A stretch of 43,795 nucleotides of DNA. It comes from Gnetum montanum. Lineage: Eukaryota; Streptophyta; Gnetopsida; Gnetales; Gnetaceae. Location of the stretch: the NCBI GenBank assembly GCA_015680685.1, contig MNCI01028288.1:86988-130782 (forward strand), written 5' to 3'. The notes beneath the pieces were generated by a model, which saw nothing but the letters and a program-made list of their open reading frames with translations, was not told where the DNA came from and did not search any database. The translations under genes and the position numbers were made by a program. This document shows positions 1 to 11,665 of this stretch, in pieces. Position 1 is the first letter of the stretch. Every line of letters starts with the position of its first letter.

Positions 1-248
1 TCTTTATTGCCGTACACAACTTGGGTTCAGGTTACAAGCTGCTCGAATAAAGAGCCGTTCACTCTAGGACTCCTACTGCGGGCACATGGGAAAAATTCTA
101 ACTCTGGAGTGATCAATCTGCCAGAGCTTCGCTACTTCTAGCCAGGATTGGGAAATGAAGGGAGTGCCGCCTCTTATTTATAGATATGACGGAGGGATGC
201 GATATCGCGTACGCGATATCGCGGCCTAGTGCATGTCGCGTCTCATCA
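1..248 (-). mobile_element. Partial LTR, family C (Athila-like), cut by window edge
   Basis: Read on the minus strand, it starts TGATGAGACGCG at 248 and runs off the window at 1. It matches the solo LTR at 26292-27104 almost base for base over TATAAATA, the following transcribed leader and the AATAAAG polyadenylation signal. U3 holds a perfect GATATCGCG-type palindrome. No polypurine tract precedes its U3 end (minus-strand flank CTTCATATG), so it is more likely a 5' LTR or solo LTR than a 3' LTR. Only about the first 30% is visible. Confidence 0.85.
199..222. repeat. 24-bp perfect palindrome in LTR U3
   Basis: The core GATATCGCGTACGCGATATC is extended by GC on both sides, giving 24 bp of perfect dyad symmetry centred on 210/211. 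It lies just upstream of the LTR TATA box. The same core occurs at 15266-15285 in element B, and degraded versions lie in the other LTRs. A role as a binding site for a dimeric factor is inference. Confidence 0.9.
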
Positions 249-1083
249 CATATGAAGAATCAAAAAATTCTAGAACTAATAAGCAAATTAGTTACTTCCA
301 TGCATCTTTGAAATAGTTTTATATTATCATTTTCAAGCCACTCGGTGTCTTCTAGTTTAGCAGCTACTGCTTAAACTAGCTTTTTCTCACACACTTGCTC
401 TTGAAATTTATTTTGAATCAGTATAGGGGTTATGTTAATATCTCAAACTTCTAGCCCACAATTACATCTTTTATCATTATTGGTGATGCATGGATTCTTC
501 TGTCTCTCCACAAAAATAGGTTTATCGTTTATGTCTTGTGTTGGAGTGGCAATGGGTGTTGGCTTTTGTGTATGATTAGGAGACATCGTTTTTGTTAGGG
601 AGGTTGTTACATCATATTGGCCTTGTGCTAGTTCGGATTATGTGGTAGGTTCATGAGTGTTACACTTCCACCTGGGGTCCTTCCTAAAGAAATAATGTTT
701 TTGAGATTGTGGTGGGAACCTATGGACATTATCATTTCTATGTATGTTCGTAGCACAAGTAGCATTCTCTTGTTGATGTTGTGGTGTTGAACCTTCCTAT
801 GTTGCTGGCGATGGTATATGAGGAGGTGGAGTATGAGGATGTCAAGGATATGATGAAGGAGGAGAGCTATGAGGTGGTGACCTCATATAAGATGTTGTGG
901 GATGATGATATTTGAGAGTGTGGTAGTAGTGATTTGAGGTCAAGAAGTGGAAATATTTGGAAAAACATATTATTGAATATAATATTTGTATGGGTTCAGT
1001 TATTAGGAAGGGTGGGGTTGATATGGTGGTGGCCTTCCCCATGACTGTGGTTGTTGCTACTATGATTGATGGTTGTGTTAAGG

Positions 1084-1323
1084 CTAGTGATAAGTCCCCC
1101 TAGGATAGTATAATTGGTTGTGGGATTGGCTATCATTATCATGTGGAAAAGGAAATCTCCTAGGCATGTGCTTCTGTACAAACTTTGGATTTAATGCATC
1201 TTCCCAATACTCCTGTGGATGCAACAAGATTGGGCAATGGCCCTTCAAATGGTCATATATGCAAATGTCACATCCATCATCCTCTTCGGTGGTTGAGTCT
1301 ATAGCCTCTTCTTCTATGACCAT
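1084..1323 (-). pseudogene. gag fragment with zinc-knuckle-like cysteine cluster
   Basis: This 79-codon open stretch of relic R begins with an acidic run and then carries CDICIYDHLKGHC, i.e. C-x2-C-x3-H-x4-C, one residue shorter than the canonical retroviral CCHC knuckle. A Trp-rich segment and a basic KHMPRRFPFP stretch follow, and the same stretch is found in elements A and B. The equivalent cluster in A (about 6292) has lost a cysteine, and in B (about 18005) it is broken by a stop. It is a nucleocapsid-like piece of a dead gag, not a host gene. Confidence 0.65.
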
Positions 1324-2832
1324 TTTCCCTTTTTGTCGATAAGTATTCCTAGTTGTTTCTTGGTTCTTTTTCCTCCTTTTGTTGTGATCACTTGATTTGT
1401 TTTATGTTACTCTCTCCTCTATGGTTTCTTCACAAGTTATAACTTGCTCATTTATCCATTCCAACATCTCACCTAGCTTTGCTTCAAGCTCATTAATAAA
1501 ATTTTGTTTTGGCAAGGTTTGTTGTAAAATCACCTCATTGAGAGCTACCTATTTTTCCTTACCATAGATATGGACCTTCTCCTTTTGAAGAGTTGGATCC
1601 TAGTGAGATTTCTCAACATTCTTCCATTTGCATAACTCTCCTTCTTCATTTGCCAAATGCTCGATTAACTCTCAGACTTGATGGGTTTGTAGCTCATATA
1701 ACTGACCTGAAGCATACATCTCAACAGTATCCCATTACGAAGTCCATCAATGATGTGGAAGAGCTGCTTTTCCTCAGAGAAATTGTGGCCTGGGCATTGA
1801 TTTAGTAGAGAATAATATCTATCTAAGGCCATGTCCAAGGATTCACATTGTTCTTGTCTCCATCCTTGGATCTATCTCCTTAAGTTGGACACCCTTGCAT
1901 AGATTTGGTATTTCTCGTTGAAAAGTTCCAACAATGTGGACCACTGTTGGATTGAGTTTGGCTTCAACAATTGAGACCACACTTTGGCTCTATTGATTAA
2001 TGTCCTAGGAAAGAGCATAAGCTTTTTCCATCCATTTTTAATATTGTACGAGGCACAAGCATCATGGAAGGCTTATATATGATGTTGTGGATCCGAGTCA
2101 TAGCCTCCCGCAAATTTAGGGATATTATTCATATCAAACCTAGGTAGGCGACTCTCCTTGCGATGCCTGTGAGGTATCTTAACTACCTTCATTATTTGCA
2201 TCAGCTCTTAGTGGCCAACAAGGGTTCATCGTCATCAGACATGCTATGATAAAAATTTCTATTTCTATTCGTTTGATTGTGACGATCTTATCTACGCTCA
2301 TTTTGATTCTTCGATTTTGCCCTTGGGTTTGATTTCCTTGGGTTTGATTTGTATCTTTATCTTGACCCCATAGTGGACCCCTATCTCGATACCTACATTC
2401 ATCTTTGTCAGAACTAGATGTTGAAGAGGAAGAGAAAGATGAGAAACTGGGAGAATTTTCATGGCTCCTATAGTTCTTTCCATGGTCCCTTGATTTATCT
2501 TGTCTAGGTTTAGAGGAGGTCCTAGGCCTTGAGGCCCTCCTTGATCTACGACTTACTCCATCTCCTCTAGGGTTTTCTGCACTAGTTGAATGTACTCTTT
2601 GAGTGTAGTAAGGATCTAAATGAGCATAGGAAACTCTTTCTTGAGGGTGTTCACTTCAATTTTCTTCAATATAGATTCTATCATTTCTCCTATGAGTTCT
2701 TTCATCATGTGATGCAATCTTGGTCCTATGTGGAGAAGACAATGTTCTCAGTTAATGATGTGTGTGCTTTAATATTTTCTAAAAGATATATCTTTAATGC
2801 TTTTACAGTGATTGTGTATGATATAACTCCAT

Positions 2833-2849
2833 CCCTAGCAACGATGCCA
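2833..2849 (-). other. Primer binding site of relic R (tRNA-Asp type, degraded)
   Basis: The minus strand reads TGGCATCGTTGCTAGGG, one base after the LTR end ...CTTATCA. It resembles the tRNA-Asp complement TGGCGCCGTTGCCGGGG used by Athila-type elements, with several transitions. It fixes the orientation of R. Confidence 0.7.
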
Positions 2850-2850
2850 A

Positions 2851-2972
2851 TGATAAGTGACAAGGTACCCTTACATCCAACCATACGAATCACAAGCGTT
2901 CACACATGATCCGGTTGAATTCCATGGATGGCACTAGTTGTGCATCTAAATCATTATGTCTTGATCACTTAC
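2851..2972 (-). mobile_element. Truncated LTR end (U5) of relic R
   Basis: The reverse complement matches the last ~120 bp of the element A/E LTRs, including the TTCGTATGGTTGG...GGGTACC block and the terminal ...ATCA. Similarity stops near 2970, where element D sequence begins, so most of this LTR is missing. Its end (ACCTTGTCACTTATCA) is closer to family E than to A. Confidence 0.75.
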
Positions 2973-2974
2973 TA

Positions 2975-3829
2975 ACCTTTTCACCCTTCTTTCCCCTTAA
3001 TTTGATCTTTCTCTTTTTCTTTATCTCTTCAAATCTAATCACTCTATCAAAGTCATGCTTTACCAATGACAAAAAGATAGTATAGATATTTCTATCTATT
3101 ATATCTTTCATTTCTTCTTAGAATATGAAACACAATACAAGGATATAGAAAAATATTTCTTAGGCCTTTTCTTTGCTCATAAAAAATGAAGACACTACCT
3201 ATTAAGGGTAAGGATTCTTATCATATTCCATAAGAACATCTTATGTTCGATTGCTATGAATCTCTATGATAACAACTACATGGAATAATGGAAAACACTC
3301 CTTATAGAGTTTGACTTATCTTACCTTTTGTAACACTCCATCAAGGGCTAAGACATAATAGATCTTCTTACTTTAACCCCATTATCAAAACCATCCACTA
3401 CAACCATTCAACCTCCCCACCAAAGACTTAAGTGCAAATGAAACCAATTCCCTTCCAACCATAACTTTAACACATAAGGATTTTGATTCACATTTATATT
3501 TCAATGCTGCTCATATGGCCTAAAATTCTAGTCTGGCTTGCATATTCAATCATAAAGGTATGGATCCCATCTATTAAACATATAAATTTAGTTTTTTGTG
3601 TACCAACAACATAGCCAAATATAAGGATCTTAATTGAGGTTTACTTATAGCCATGCAATTAGGAATTAAAAGGCCTTCAGTTCATGGTGATTTCCAACTA
3701 TTCATACATCATAGTAATGAAGAATATTCTTGCAAGGCTAAATACCTATAAACCTATCTTGATTTAGCTAAAATAACTTATTCCTCAATTTGAAAAATAT
3801 CCTTTAATGCATATACATCGATTGGAAAA
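2975..3829 (+). pseudogene. Element D pol relic, part 1: RT-linked RNase H and second RNase H (Tat-like)
   Basis: Conceptual translation, with stops, shows the conserved ladder of a Ty3/gypsy pol. About 3095-3160 gives IYYIFHFFLEYE...DIEKY (usually YYISR...YxxIEK). About 3160-3370 gives FFAHKK*RHYLL, then EFDLSYLL and HSIKG (usually RHYL, EFDI, KSIKG). From about 3490 a second RNase H follows: FNAAHMA (consensus FDGA, first catalytic Asp changed to Asn), TNNIAKYKDL (consensus TNNxAEYEAL) and GIKRPSVHGDFQL (consensus GDSQLV). Two RNase H domains in tandem are a known mark of the Tat lineage. The frame is cut at 3829 by insertion of element A and resumes at 12548. Confidence 0.75.
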
Positions 3830-4708
3830 TGATGAGTCACAATTTGTTCTACTCCGATATTAGATATCTGATATCGAAGCCTCAATATCGAATACCCAAT
3901 ATCAGAGCTCAAGAAGCAATGTCAGATCTCGTATATCATCTCTTCCATGCTAGCCTATAAATACAACACTTGGGTGCATGGTTGAGGGATAGTTTTAGTT
4001 CTCAATTTTTGATAGTCTTTTCTTAGATTTCTGAATTCAAGTTCTATTATTCTTAGTGCATGCCCATAGTGTGATGTTTGTAATCGTACAACACCTTTGT
4101 TTGAGTGCAACGTACTTGGACATGTTACATGACTAGAAATAAAGATCAAGATTACTTCCATCATTGTCGCATTCACTTAGATTTATTATTATTTTAATTA
4201 TTTAATTATTTACTATTTTCTTTAGTTAACGTTTCCATTTATTTCTATTTACTATTCCTGTCATTAAACAAAGTGAGTATGACTTAATCACAAGTGCTTA
4301 AGTGTAAGTACTTGGTAATCTAGCAATGTATCATTTGGCACATCTAGTGACATACGCTTGGCAATCCCAGCAATAGTTATATGAAGTCCAAGGTGTCTAA
4401 TGATTGGGGATGGATACTCATTACGTGTAGGCTAGTTTATATTTTATTTTCCATTATTCCTTAGCTTAATTAATTTATCTCTTTATTGTCATTAGGAGTA
4501 GCATAGGATTAGACAACATCATATGCCTCACTTTGCACTAAACCATACGTGACAAAGTTACCACTAGTCCAAGTGGGAAGATAGTGAACTACGATCAAAG
4601 CATAATGATTTAGATGCATAGCTAGTCCCATCCATAGAATTCAACCAAATCATGCGTGAACGCTTGTGATTCGTATGGTTGGATGTAGGGGTACCTCACC
4701 ACTCATCA
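3830..4708 (+). repeat. 5' LTR of element A
   Basis: It starts TGATGAGTCAC and ends CTCACCACTCATCA, so the termini form the inverted repeat TGATGAG/CTCATCA. U3 is about 125 bp with several GATATC/AATATC palindromes. TATAAATA is at 3956-3963 and AATAAA at 4138-4143, marking likely transcription start and polyadenylation regions. It pairs with 11666-12547. Confidence 0.9.
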
Positions 4709-4709
4709 A

Positions 4710-4727
4710 TGGTGCCGTTGTTAGGGA
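4710..4727 (+). other. Primer binding site of element A
   Basis: TGGTGCCGTTGTTAGGGA lies one base after the 5' LTR. It matches the tRNA-Asp 3'-end complement (TGGCGCCGTTGCCGGGGA) except for transitions that fit decay of methylated cytosines. Confidence 0.8.
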
Positions 4728-4854
4728 TGGTGCTAGTTATCTAGATTAGTTATATCATACACGATCATTATAAAGGTATTAACGACATATCCTTCAAAAA
4801 ATATTAAATCACACACACCATAAGCCAACCAAAATGTCTCTTTCATAAGGAAGT

Positions 4855-7250
4855 GATAATTTTTTGTATAAAAAAACATTCATTGAAGAACTAGCAAGAT
4901 ATATGGTGAGGAAATTTGGAGTGACCAACCTTATGCAAGGGTTTCTTATGTTCATGACCATCCTAATGACACTCAAAGATTACAATCACCTAAAGCAGAC
5001 AACCCTAGAGCAGATGAAGTAAGTCTTGGATTAGGGAAGGCCTCAAGGCCTAAGACCTCCTCAAATCCTAGAAAATATAAATCAAGGGACCCTAGGAAAC
5101 ACCATAGAAGCCATGGAAAATTCTTCCAATTCCTCATCTTCCTCTCCCCCTTCAACATCTAGTTCTAACAAAGATGAACGTAGGTATGGAGATAAATTTC
5201 CACTATAATGTTGGAATAAAAACAAAAGTTGAACCCATGGGAGAAATCAAAGACATCAACATGAACATAAACAACATTATCATGATCAAATGAATAGAAA
5301 TAGAAATCTCCCTCACAATGTATCTAATGACGATGAACCCTTGTTGGCCACTAAGAGCCTAATGCAGATCATAGAGGTAGTTAAGATATCTTGCAGGCAT
5401 CGCAAAGAGAGTCGCCTACCTAGGCTTCATATGAATAATATTACTAAATTTGCAAGAGGCTACAATTTAGATTCACAACATCATTTACAACATGATGCTT
5501 ATGTCTACTACAACGTTGAAAGTGGATGGCAGAAGCTTAAGCTCTTTCCTAGGACATTGGTCCATAGAGCCGAAGTGTGGTATAAGTCATTGAAGCCAAA
5601 TTCAATCTAATGATGAACCACAATGATGGAACTCTTCAATGAGAAATACCAAACCTATACAAGGGTGTCCAACTTGAGGAGACAAATCCAAGGGTGGAGA
5701 TAAGAACAATATGAATCCTTAGACATGGCCATAGATAGATATTATTCCCTATTGAATAGATGCCCAAGCCATGGTTTCTCTAAAGAAAAGCAACTTTTCT
5801 ATATCATAGATGGGCTTCATAATGAAATAAGGGAGACTCTTGGGATGTATGCTCTAAGTCAATTATATGAGCTACAAACCCATCAGATCCGAGAGCTAAT
5901 CAAGCATGTGGCAAAAGAAGAAGGAGAGATATGTAAATGGGAGAATGTTAAGAAATATCACTAGGATCCAACTCTTCAATAGAAGCATGTCCATATCTAT
6001 GGTAAGGAGGAAGAGATCACTCTTGATTAGGTGGTTCCGCAATAAACCTTACCAATGCAGAAGTTTATCGATGAACTTAAAGCAAAGTTTAATAGGATGT
6101 CAAAATGAATATATGAAAACATTACAACTCTCATTGAGATAGCTGAGAAGAGGATCATGCAAAACAAGCTAGGAAATTACAATAAACAAATCATACAAAA
6201 TCAAGAAACAACTAGGAACACTTTTTAGTAAACAAGTAAAATGGCTGAAGAAAGTGAGGCTATAGACTCAGCCACAGATGAAGATAATGGATGTGACATC
6301 TACATATATGACCATCCAAAGGGTCATTATTCAGTCTTGTTGCATCTACATGAGCATTGGGAAAATTCATTAAATCCAAAGTTTGTATAGAAGCACATGC
6401 CTAAGAGATTTCCTTTCCCACATGGTAATCATAGATAGCCCCACAACCAACCACTATATCCTAGGGGTACCTATTACCAACCTCAACACTATCATCAACC
6501 GTAGTGGCAACAACCACATTCATGGGGGAAGCCACCACCAAATTAGCCCTATCCTTCCTATCAACCAAAACCACATGGATATTATGTCCAAAACCCTATT
6601 TCTTCAACTAGTTCTATGTCCTCTACTTCAAATCGCCACTATCACTCTTTTGAGTACCATCAACCCATGACATTCCTTGAGGGATCACCACCTCACACCT
6701 CTTACCATCCATCCTACCCTCAATATTCTCATACTCCACCTCATCACATGCCACCACCAAGGACATAGGAAGGTTCAGCACCATAATATCAACAAATGAG
6801 TGCCACTTGTATTGCAAATGTGCATAGACATGCTGACACCGGTAGGTCTTAATTACCATGTCAAAAACATCCCTTCTTTAGAAAAGGCCATAAGCCGAAG
6901 TAAAATACTTATGGATCTACCACATCATCTAAACCAGCACAATGTCAATCTAGTGCAATTTCTTCATTTTCACAATCAATGTCCTCTGATCCTACATAGG
7001 GGCCACCATCCATTGTTACTCCAACACCCACTAGAAGTAATGAGTCTAATAATGTGGAGAGACAAATGAATCCATGCATACCATATCATGATCAAGGATG
7101 CAATTGGGGGCCAAACATTTGTCATGTTAACACACCTCATATCCTGACCCACCATACATGTAACAATCAAGTGTTTGACCAACAATTTGTCTACCTAGCC
7201 ACCACGACACCAACAAACACCCAATGGCTAGGGAATGAACGATTACCAAT
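4855..7250 (+). pseudogene. gag of element A (broken)
   Basis: This is a decayed Athila-type capsid/nucleocapsid gene. The N-terminal part is Ser/Arg/His-rich (about 5010-5290). The core (5290-5964, frameshifted near 5610) has EPLLATKS, WQKLKLFPRTLV and WYKSLKP, then YYSLLNRCPSHGF and a KEEGE segment. These are shared with element B (WQKLKLFPRTLV, WYRSLEPKSI, HYYALLHRCLGHGY). A reduced cysteine/histidine cluster lies near 6290, and a Pro/Gln/His-rich tail runs to about 7250. It is interrupted by several stops and frame changes. It would have formed the particle of A. Confidence 0.75.
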
Positions 7251-9423
7251 GTTTTATATATGCATGGATCCTATCTATCTACTTATTAATCCTTCTCATG
7301 GCCAAATTTTTAGTCATGGGGGACACCCCCCATTCGAATCCTTAGGATTCATAAGTGTTTTTCATTTTTTTTGTTTTGAAATTTTTTATCATTTTCTTAT
7401 TTCTTGATACAATTTTTCCTCTTCCTTTTAACTTTTTCTATTTGTTGTTTTCATTTCCTTTGTTATGTAATCTCGCTTATGAATAAAATGATCATGTAGC
7501 CCATTGAGGTAAGGTTTTTTCTATGTTGTTGAGTCATGAGGGACTGATTATTCATATAGTGAGACCACATCATCCATCCCCTCATTCCATTAATAAGAGG
7601 TTCTTACCCTGGTATAATGATATTGCTCTTCATCATCCAACCTAATAATAAATTCATAAACATTATGCTGGGGTAGAAGAGTGCAAAACCAAGGTGGAAT
7701 GTAAAGGGAGTGAATTCAAGGGAATTTGTGAATTCTCTTTGGCCACTTCTATATGTTCTATCATGTTGCTGAGGTTGTAATTATATCCTTGTAGTTCTAA
7801 CGAAAAATGAAAGTAAGAGTACCATAAAAAGACATTGAATAATTTTTATAGGTCCCACTGGAAAGACATGTATCCATGCCTGAAGGTTGGTGGCTTCTCA
7901 AAACTTCCATAAAAAGAACATGTGTGCCATAAAGAAGCTCCTCCCTTGGACAAAATGCCAAGTGATGTTAATCCTTACAACTATGATAGTTTTATGGTTG
8001 TTAATCAAAGTGATGAGATAATGGGATGTCACTGACTTGTGGTTTGGACTTGGTTTGAATCTTGGAAAGAAGGGCTCATGATTATTTAACCATTAATAAC
8101 ACACAAGGATCCATTGTGCCTATAGTAAGATACCTCATTTCCCAATTTCTACAATCCTTTCTATAGTCCATCTCATATCGTTGTCCGTTTGATCCTAACT
8201 TGTGGTTTTGTGTGACATAGAGTTATTATCTCAAATTGGTGGTTTTAACATGTGTGTTTTGTTGCATAGGTATGCATTGCATTCAACTCCTTTAGTGCCT
8301 ACAAACATTTTTAGGTGTGGTTACACATGGGCATCATAGGTTGGAGCCTACTTTGGGAAGGATCCACTTGTGTAACTTTTGTGACTTGTACTTGTTTGAT
8401 GCAACCACATCATTCTTAGCCTTCCAAGCGCATAATTGTTAAATGTCATAGTTTCCCTTCTCATGTAATTGATCCATCCTAGAACGTTAATGTAACTTCC
8501 TCTATCTTGCATCTTTCAAAGTTTTTCACATCAACAACTCCACCTTCTAGCACTTTCAATGCCTAAAACTGAATTTTCACTTATCCCAGACCTATGGACC
8601 TCATCTCAAACCTTCCAACCACTCACAAAGCTTCATTTCTCATGCTTAGTACCCTCATTAGATGCATATCCATGGATCCCAATATCGAGTAGGACATGAC
8701 GTTAAATACCTGATATCAGATTGCACAAAACCTATATATATGACCTACAGTGCCCAAACTTCATTCTCATCATTTACAGCTTGGGGAGTTTTTCAAACTT
8801 TCTCTCGCAACTCAGAGCTCTACGCAACCAACTACAACTTGTGATATTTGGCTCTTTACTGCTCTGATTTTCATGCCACTTGAACCTATTTGACCCCAGA
8901 GTATCCAAGTTAGTCATGGGAAGGTGTTTGTGTGGGAAACCTATTTCAATTTTTGACAATTTGCTTTTGCTCGGAGGTTGTTATAAGGATAAGAATGTTA
9001 AGAACCATAAGTGATATAATAAAAAATCAATTGTGGTAATGCCAGAAACCTTAATTTTTCCACCCAAGGGACCATAACCATCATAACAAGCCACAAATAA
9101 GGAAAAAGAAACCAACTATGTAAGGTCAATTAAGAAGATAGATGCTTTTTGGGCATTTTTCTGAAAATTTTTCTAACTCTACAATCATACGAACTAAAGA
9201 ACCTAAGGAAACTAAGGTAATGACTAAGGTATACACCTGTTGATGATAAAGAACACAACCTTAGTAACACCCAATCTTTGCTTGATTGCAATTGGCCCTA
9301 AAAAGAGAAGCATAAGGAGGAACTTTGTAGCAAGCAGCCGAGCACCCACATGATGGTTGAGGCCGACAAGGCAAGCATGCAAAGCATGAAGAATAGGAAG
9401 CCCAATCATTCAGTATCCATCAA
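7251..9423 (+). other. Non-coding module of element A between gag and the 3' ORF
   Basis: It opens with the PPT-like AGTCATGGGGG at 7312, followed by a T-rich tract (about 7355-7460). The same order occurs in element B at 22095-22330. The GGAGCCTACTTTGGGAAGGATCCACTTG block near 8343 also matches B near 23005 (GAGCCTGC...GGACCCACT). In A this stretch directly follows gag, where B has its whole pol. A U3-like patch lies at 8675-8760 and a second AGTCATGGG at 8912. No convincing protein was found. Confidence 0.6.
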
Positions 9424-11385
9424 GAGGCTCTTGTCATAGGACAATCAATCCAAGGAGAGGTTGCAGTACCACTAGTCCCCATGCAAGGACAACACCTCAT
9501 GTTGTCCCCAGAATGCCTTCATGTCATTCAAGAAAAATCCATGTTGACCATGGTCATCGTAGAGATGAACTTTGGCTCGTTCATGGCATTTGCTCCTGAA
9601 TCAGTTCGGATGTAACTTTACGCATCGCCTTTGTGGCCTATTCGTTTAGACAGTGGCAAGTCCTATCTTGGTGAAATATATTAATTCTGGCACAACAAAG
9701 ATGAAGGCACCACTATCAACATCTATGGAGTCAATGTCTCTCAGTCAAAGAAATCACAGAAGCTCTCAATCTACTAAATGAGGGGGCTAAGTTAACCTAT
9801 CTATCCACAAGATCTAACCCCAACTCTTGAAAGCTGTGGCTGAGGCAAGCATACAACAAGGATGACAAAACATACAATGAATTGACTCTAGAAGAGAGGA
9901 CATACTTTAAGATAGGCACGTATCATCTCTTCCCAACAAAGGGGCTTAACAAAATTTCAACTTATGCTGCCAAGAGAAGTGCTATACTAATGGGTAAATA
10001 CATGGCTAACCTTCCCCAGTTATATTGCATAGAAATTTAAAGGCAGTTTGAAGAGAAAAAGGAAAAGAAGCCAACACTTCCATTTCCTTGCCTAATCAGA
10101 AAGTTGTGTAAACATGATGGAATCCTGGGGTACACAAATGATATCTCTAGGAAGGCTCAAAACACCAGAAAAGGAAGCAAAAAAGGAGCCTAAACAGTGC
10201 CATGAAACACAAGCTCCACCACTGGCACCACAAGATTATAGGTTAACAATGAGCCACTTACAGAAAATTGCTAAAATGCTCAAGTGGGAGAGTAGAGAGG
10301 AATCTAGCCTCTTTAAAGTAATTAACATCGTTGTGTAGCCCACTGTCTTAACAGATCTAACAAGAAACCAGGTCTTGCTATACTTAAGAGAAGAATCCCA
10401 GTGGTCCAAACAAATCTTTGGTAATGCTACATCCTTTCAAGTGATGCTTAAAATGAGAGAAAGTGCCATAATAGTGGTAATGCAGCATCATGATGTGGTA
10501 GGTGCAGCAAAAGTGATTACAGATCATATCAAAGAATCATTCAATGTGCCTGTTGTGCCCTCAATAGATCTAACTGAGATCAAAGATGCACAAATGCTAG
10601 CTAGGACTTCAATGACTCCTGTGGCACATGAGGATGTGTTAGATCGATTGTTGTAGACAAGGCAACTGATGAACACCTTATTTGACATCCTCAATGATGT
10701 CACTGCAGCTCAGTCAGACCTCATAGCCACCAAAGAAAAGCTAGTCATGGCTGAAGTTAGGGCAAAACACACAGAAATGGAGGTGCAACATTTGCAACAA
10801 GAGCTGGCCATCCTAAGAGCTAAAAGATGGGATCTTGACCAATTTATTATGCCTAACCAAGTGGAGCAATTCAAAACATAGCAGCTAATCAAGCTCACTA
10901 AGGAGAATAAAGTTGCTAAGCAAGAAAAGGAGAAGGCCATTTGGAATGCTTCTACTGCTGATGCACAATCCCATGCCTATAAGAAGGCACTAACTACCAC
11001 TCAAGAGGAAAATAAACAGCTCATTGTAGGAAACTCAAGGTTGACCACCATTGAAAAATAAAAGAATGTTCTAGAAGAAAGCATCCATTAATTATGGGAA
11101 CAACTAATGAGGATTAGCTAGGATATCAACAAATTGACCAGGGAAAATAAAGCCCTCTCAATGAAGGAGGTCTACACCATTCAACAAAAGTTAGCACTTG
11201 AAATAAGCACATGGTAGAATGAGGCCAAGAAGCATGAAAAGCTGAAAGAACACTTCCATGACCAAGTAGGCATGTACAAGCAAATAAACGAAAAAGAAAT
11301 CTAGAGGGCCAAAGCCCACATTAGCTCCATCATAGTACAAAATCTTGAGTGGCAGCTAATTCCAAGCTTGGATGATACATGATCC
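9424..11385 (+). pseudogene. 3' ORF of element A: plant-transposon-protein-like N-half with coiled-coil C-half (broken)
   Basis: A long, mostly open stretch has about ten stops and frameshifts (one near 9830, one near 10150). The N-half has features reminiscent of the ORF found downstream of pol in Athila-like elements (plant transposon-protein / ATHILA ORF families): FWHNKDEGTTINIYGVNV, EITEALNLLNEGA, ELTLEERTYFKIGTYHLFP and LPFPCLIRKLCKHDGI. From about 10680 to 11290 it is rich in Lys, Glu, Gln and Ala with heptad-like spacing (LQQELAILRAK, LIKLTKENKVAKQEKE), so it probably formed a coiled coil. Function is unknown. The family assignment is by motif resemblance only. Confidence 0.5.
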
Positions 11386-11652
11386 AAGGATAGAAGAAGA
11401 TAAGTTGCAAGTGCTTTTGGCGACAAAGGGAAGTGATCGATGGAGGAGCCATCACCTCCGAAAACTACATGAGCTTCCCCAATTTTTTGTCTTGTAATAT
11501 TATGTAAACATTTTTGTAAAAACACCACTGTGTCATGTAAGATTCTACTTGTTTATTTGCTTGTTTGAGTTAGTCAATAATTCCATACCTTCCCAATATT
11601 TTGTAAAGAACTTGTTCCTTATTTTGTTTAACTTGAGGATGAGTTTTCATTT

Positions 11653-11665
11653 ATTAGTGGGGGTA
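11653..11665 (+). other. Polypurine tract of element A
   Basis: ATTAGTGGGGGTA sits directly before the 3' LTR start TGATGAG. The preceding ~90 bp (TCCCAATATTTTGTAA..., GAGGATGAGTTTTCATT) is nearly the same as in element B before its 3' LTR, which supports common ancestry of the 3' ends. Confidence 0.75.

Larger units (their letters stand above)
450..2850 (-). mobile_element. Relic R: inverted gag region of an Athila-like element
   Basis: Read on the minus strand, this follows the internal order of element A: PBS, A/T-rich leader, arginine/serine-rich gag N-terminus (about 2300-2600), gag core (about 1600-2200), a cysteine cluster (about 1290) and a Pro/His/Asn-rich tail (about 780-1200). The frame is broken into fragments of 60-80 codons. 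Similarity to A (about 4715-7100 in A) is clear in the leader and the gag tail. No protease, RT or integrase is visible. The left boundary is approximate; 249-450 holds nothing recognised. Confidence 0.75.

Noticed and set aside
1-2972. Partial LTR 1-248 as the 3' LTR of relic R
   Set aside because: It belongs to a different LTR family from R's own LTR end (2851-2972) and has no polypurine tract before it.
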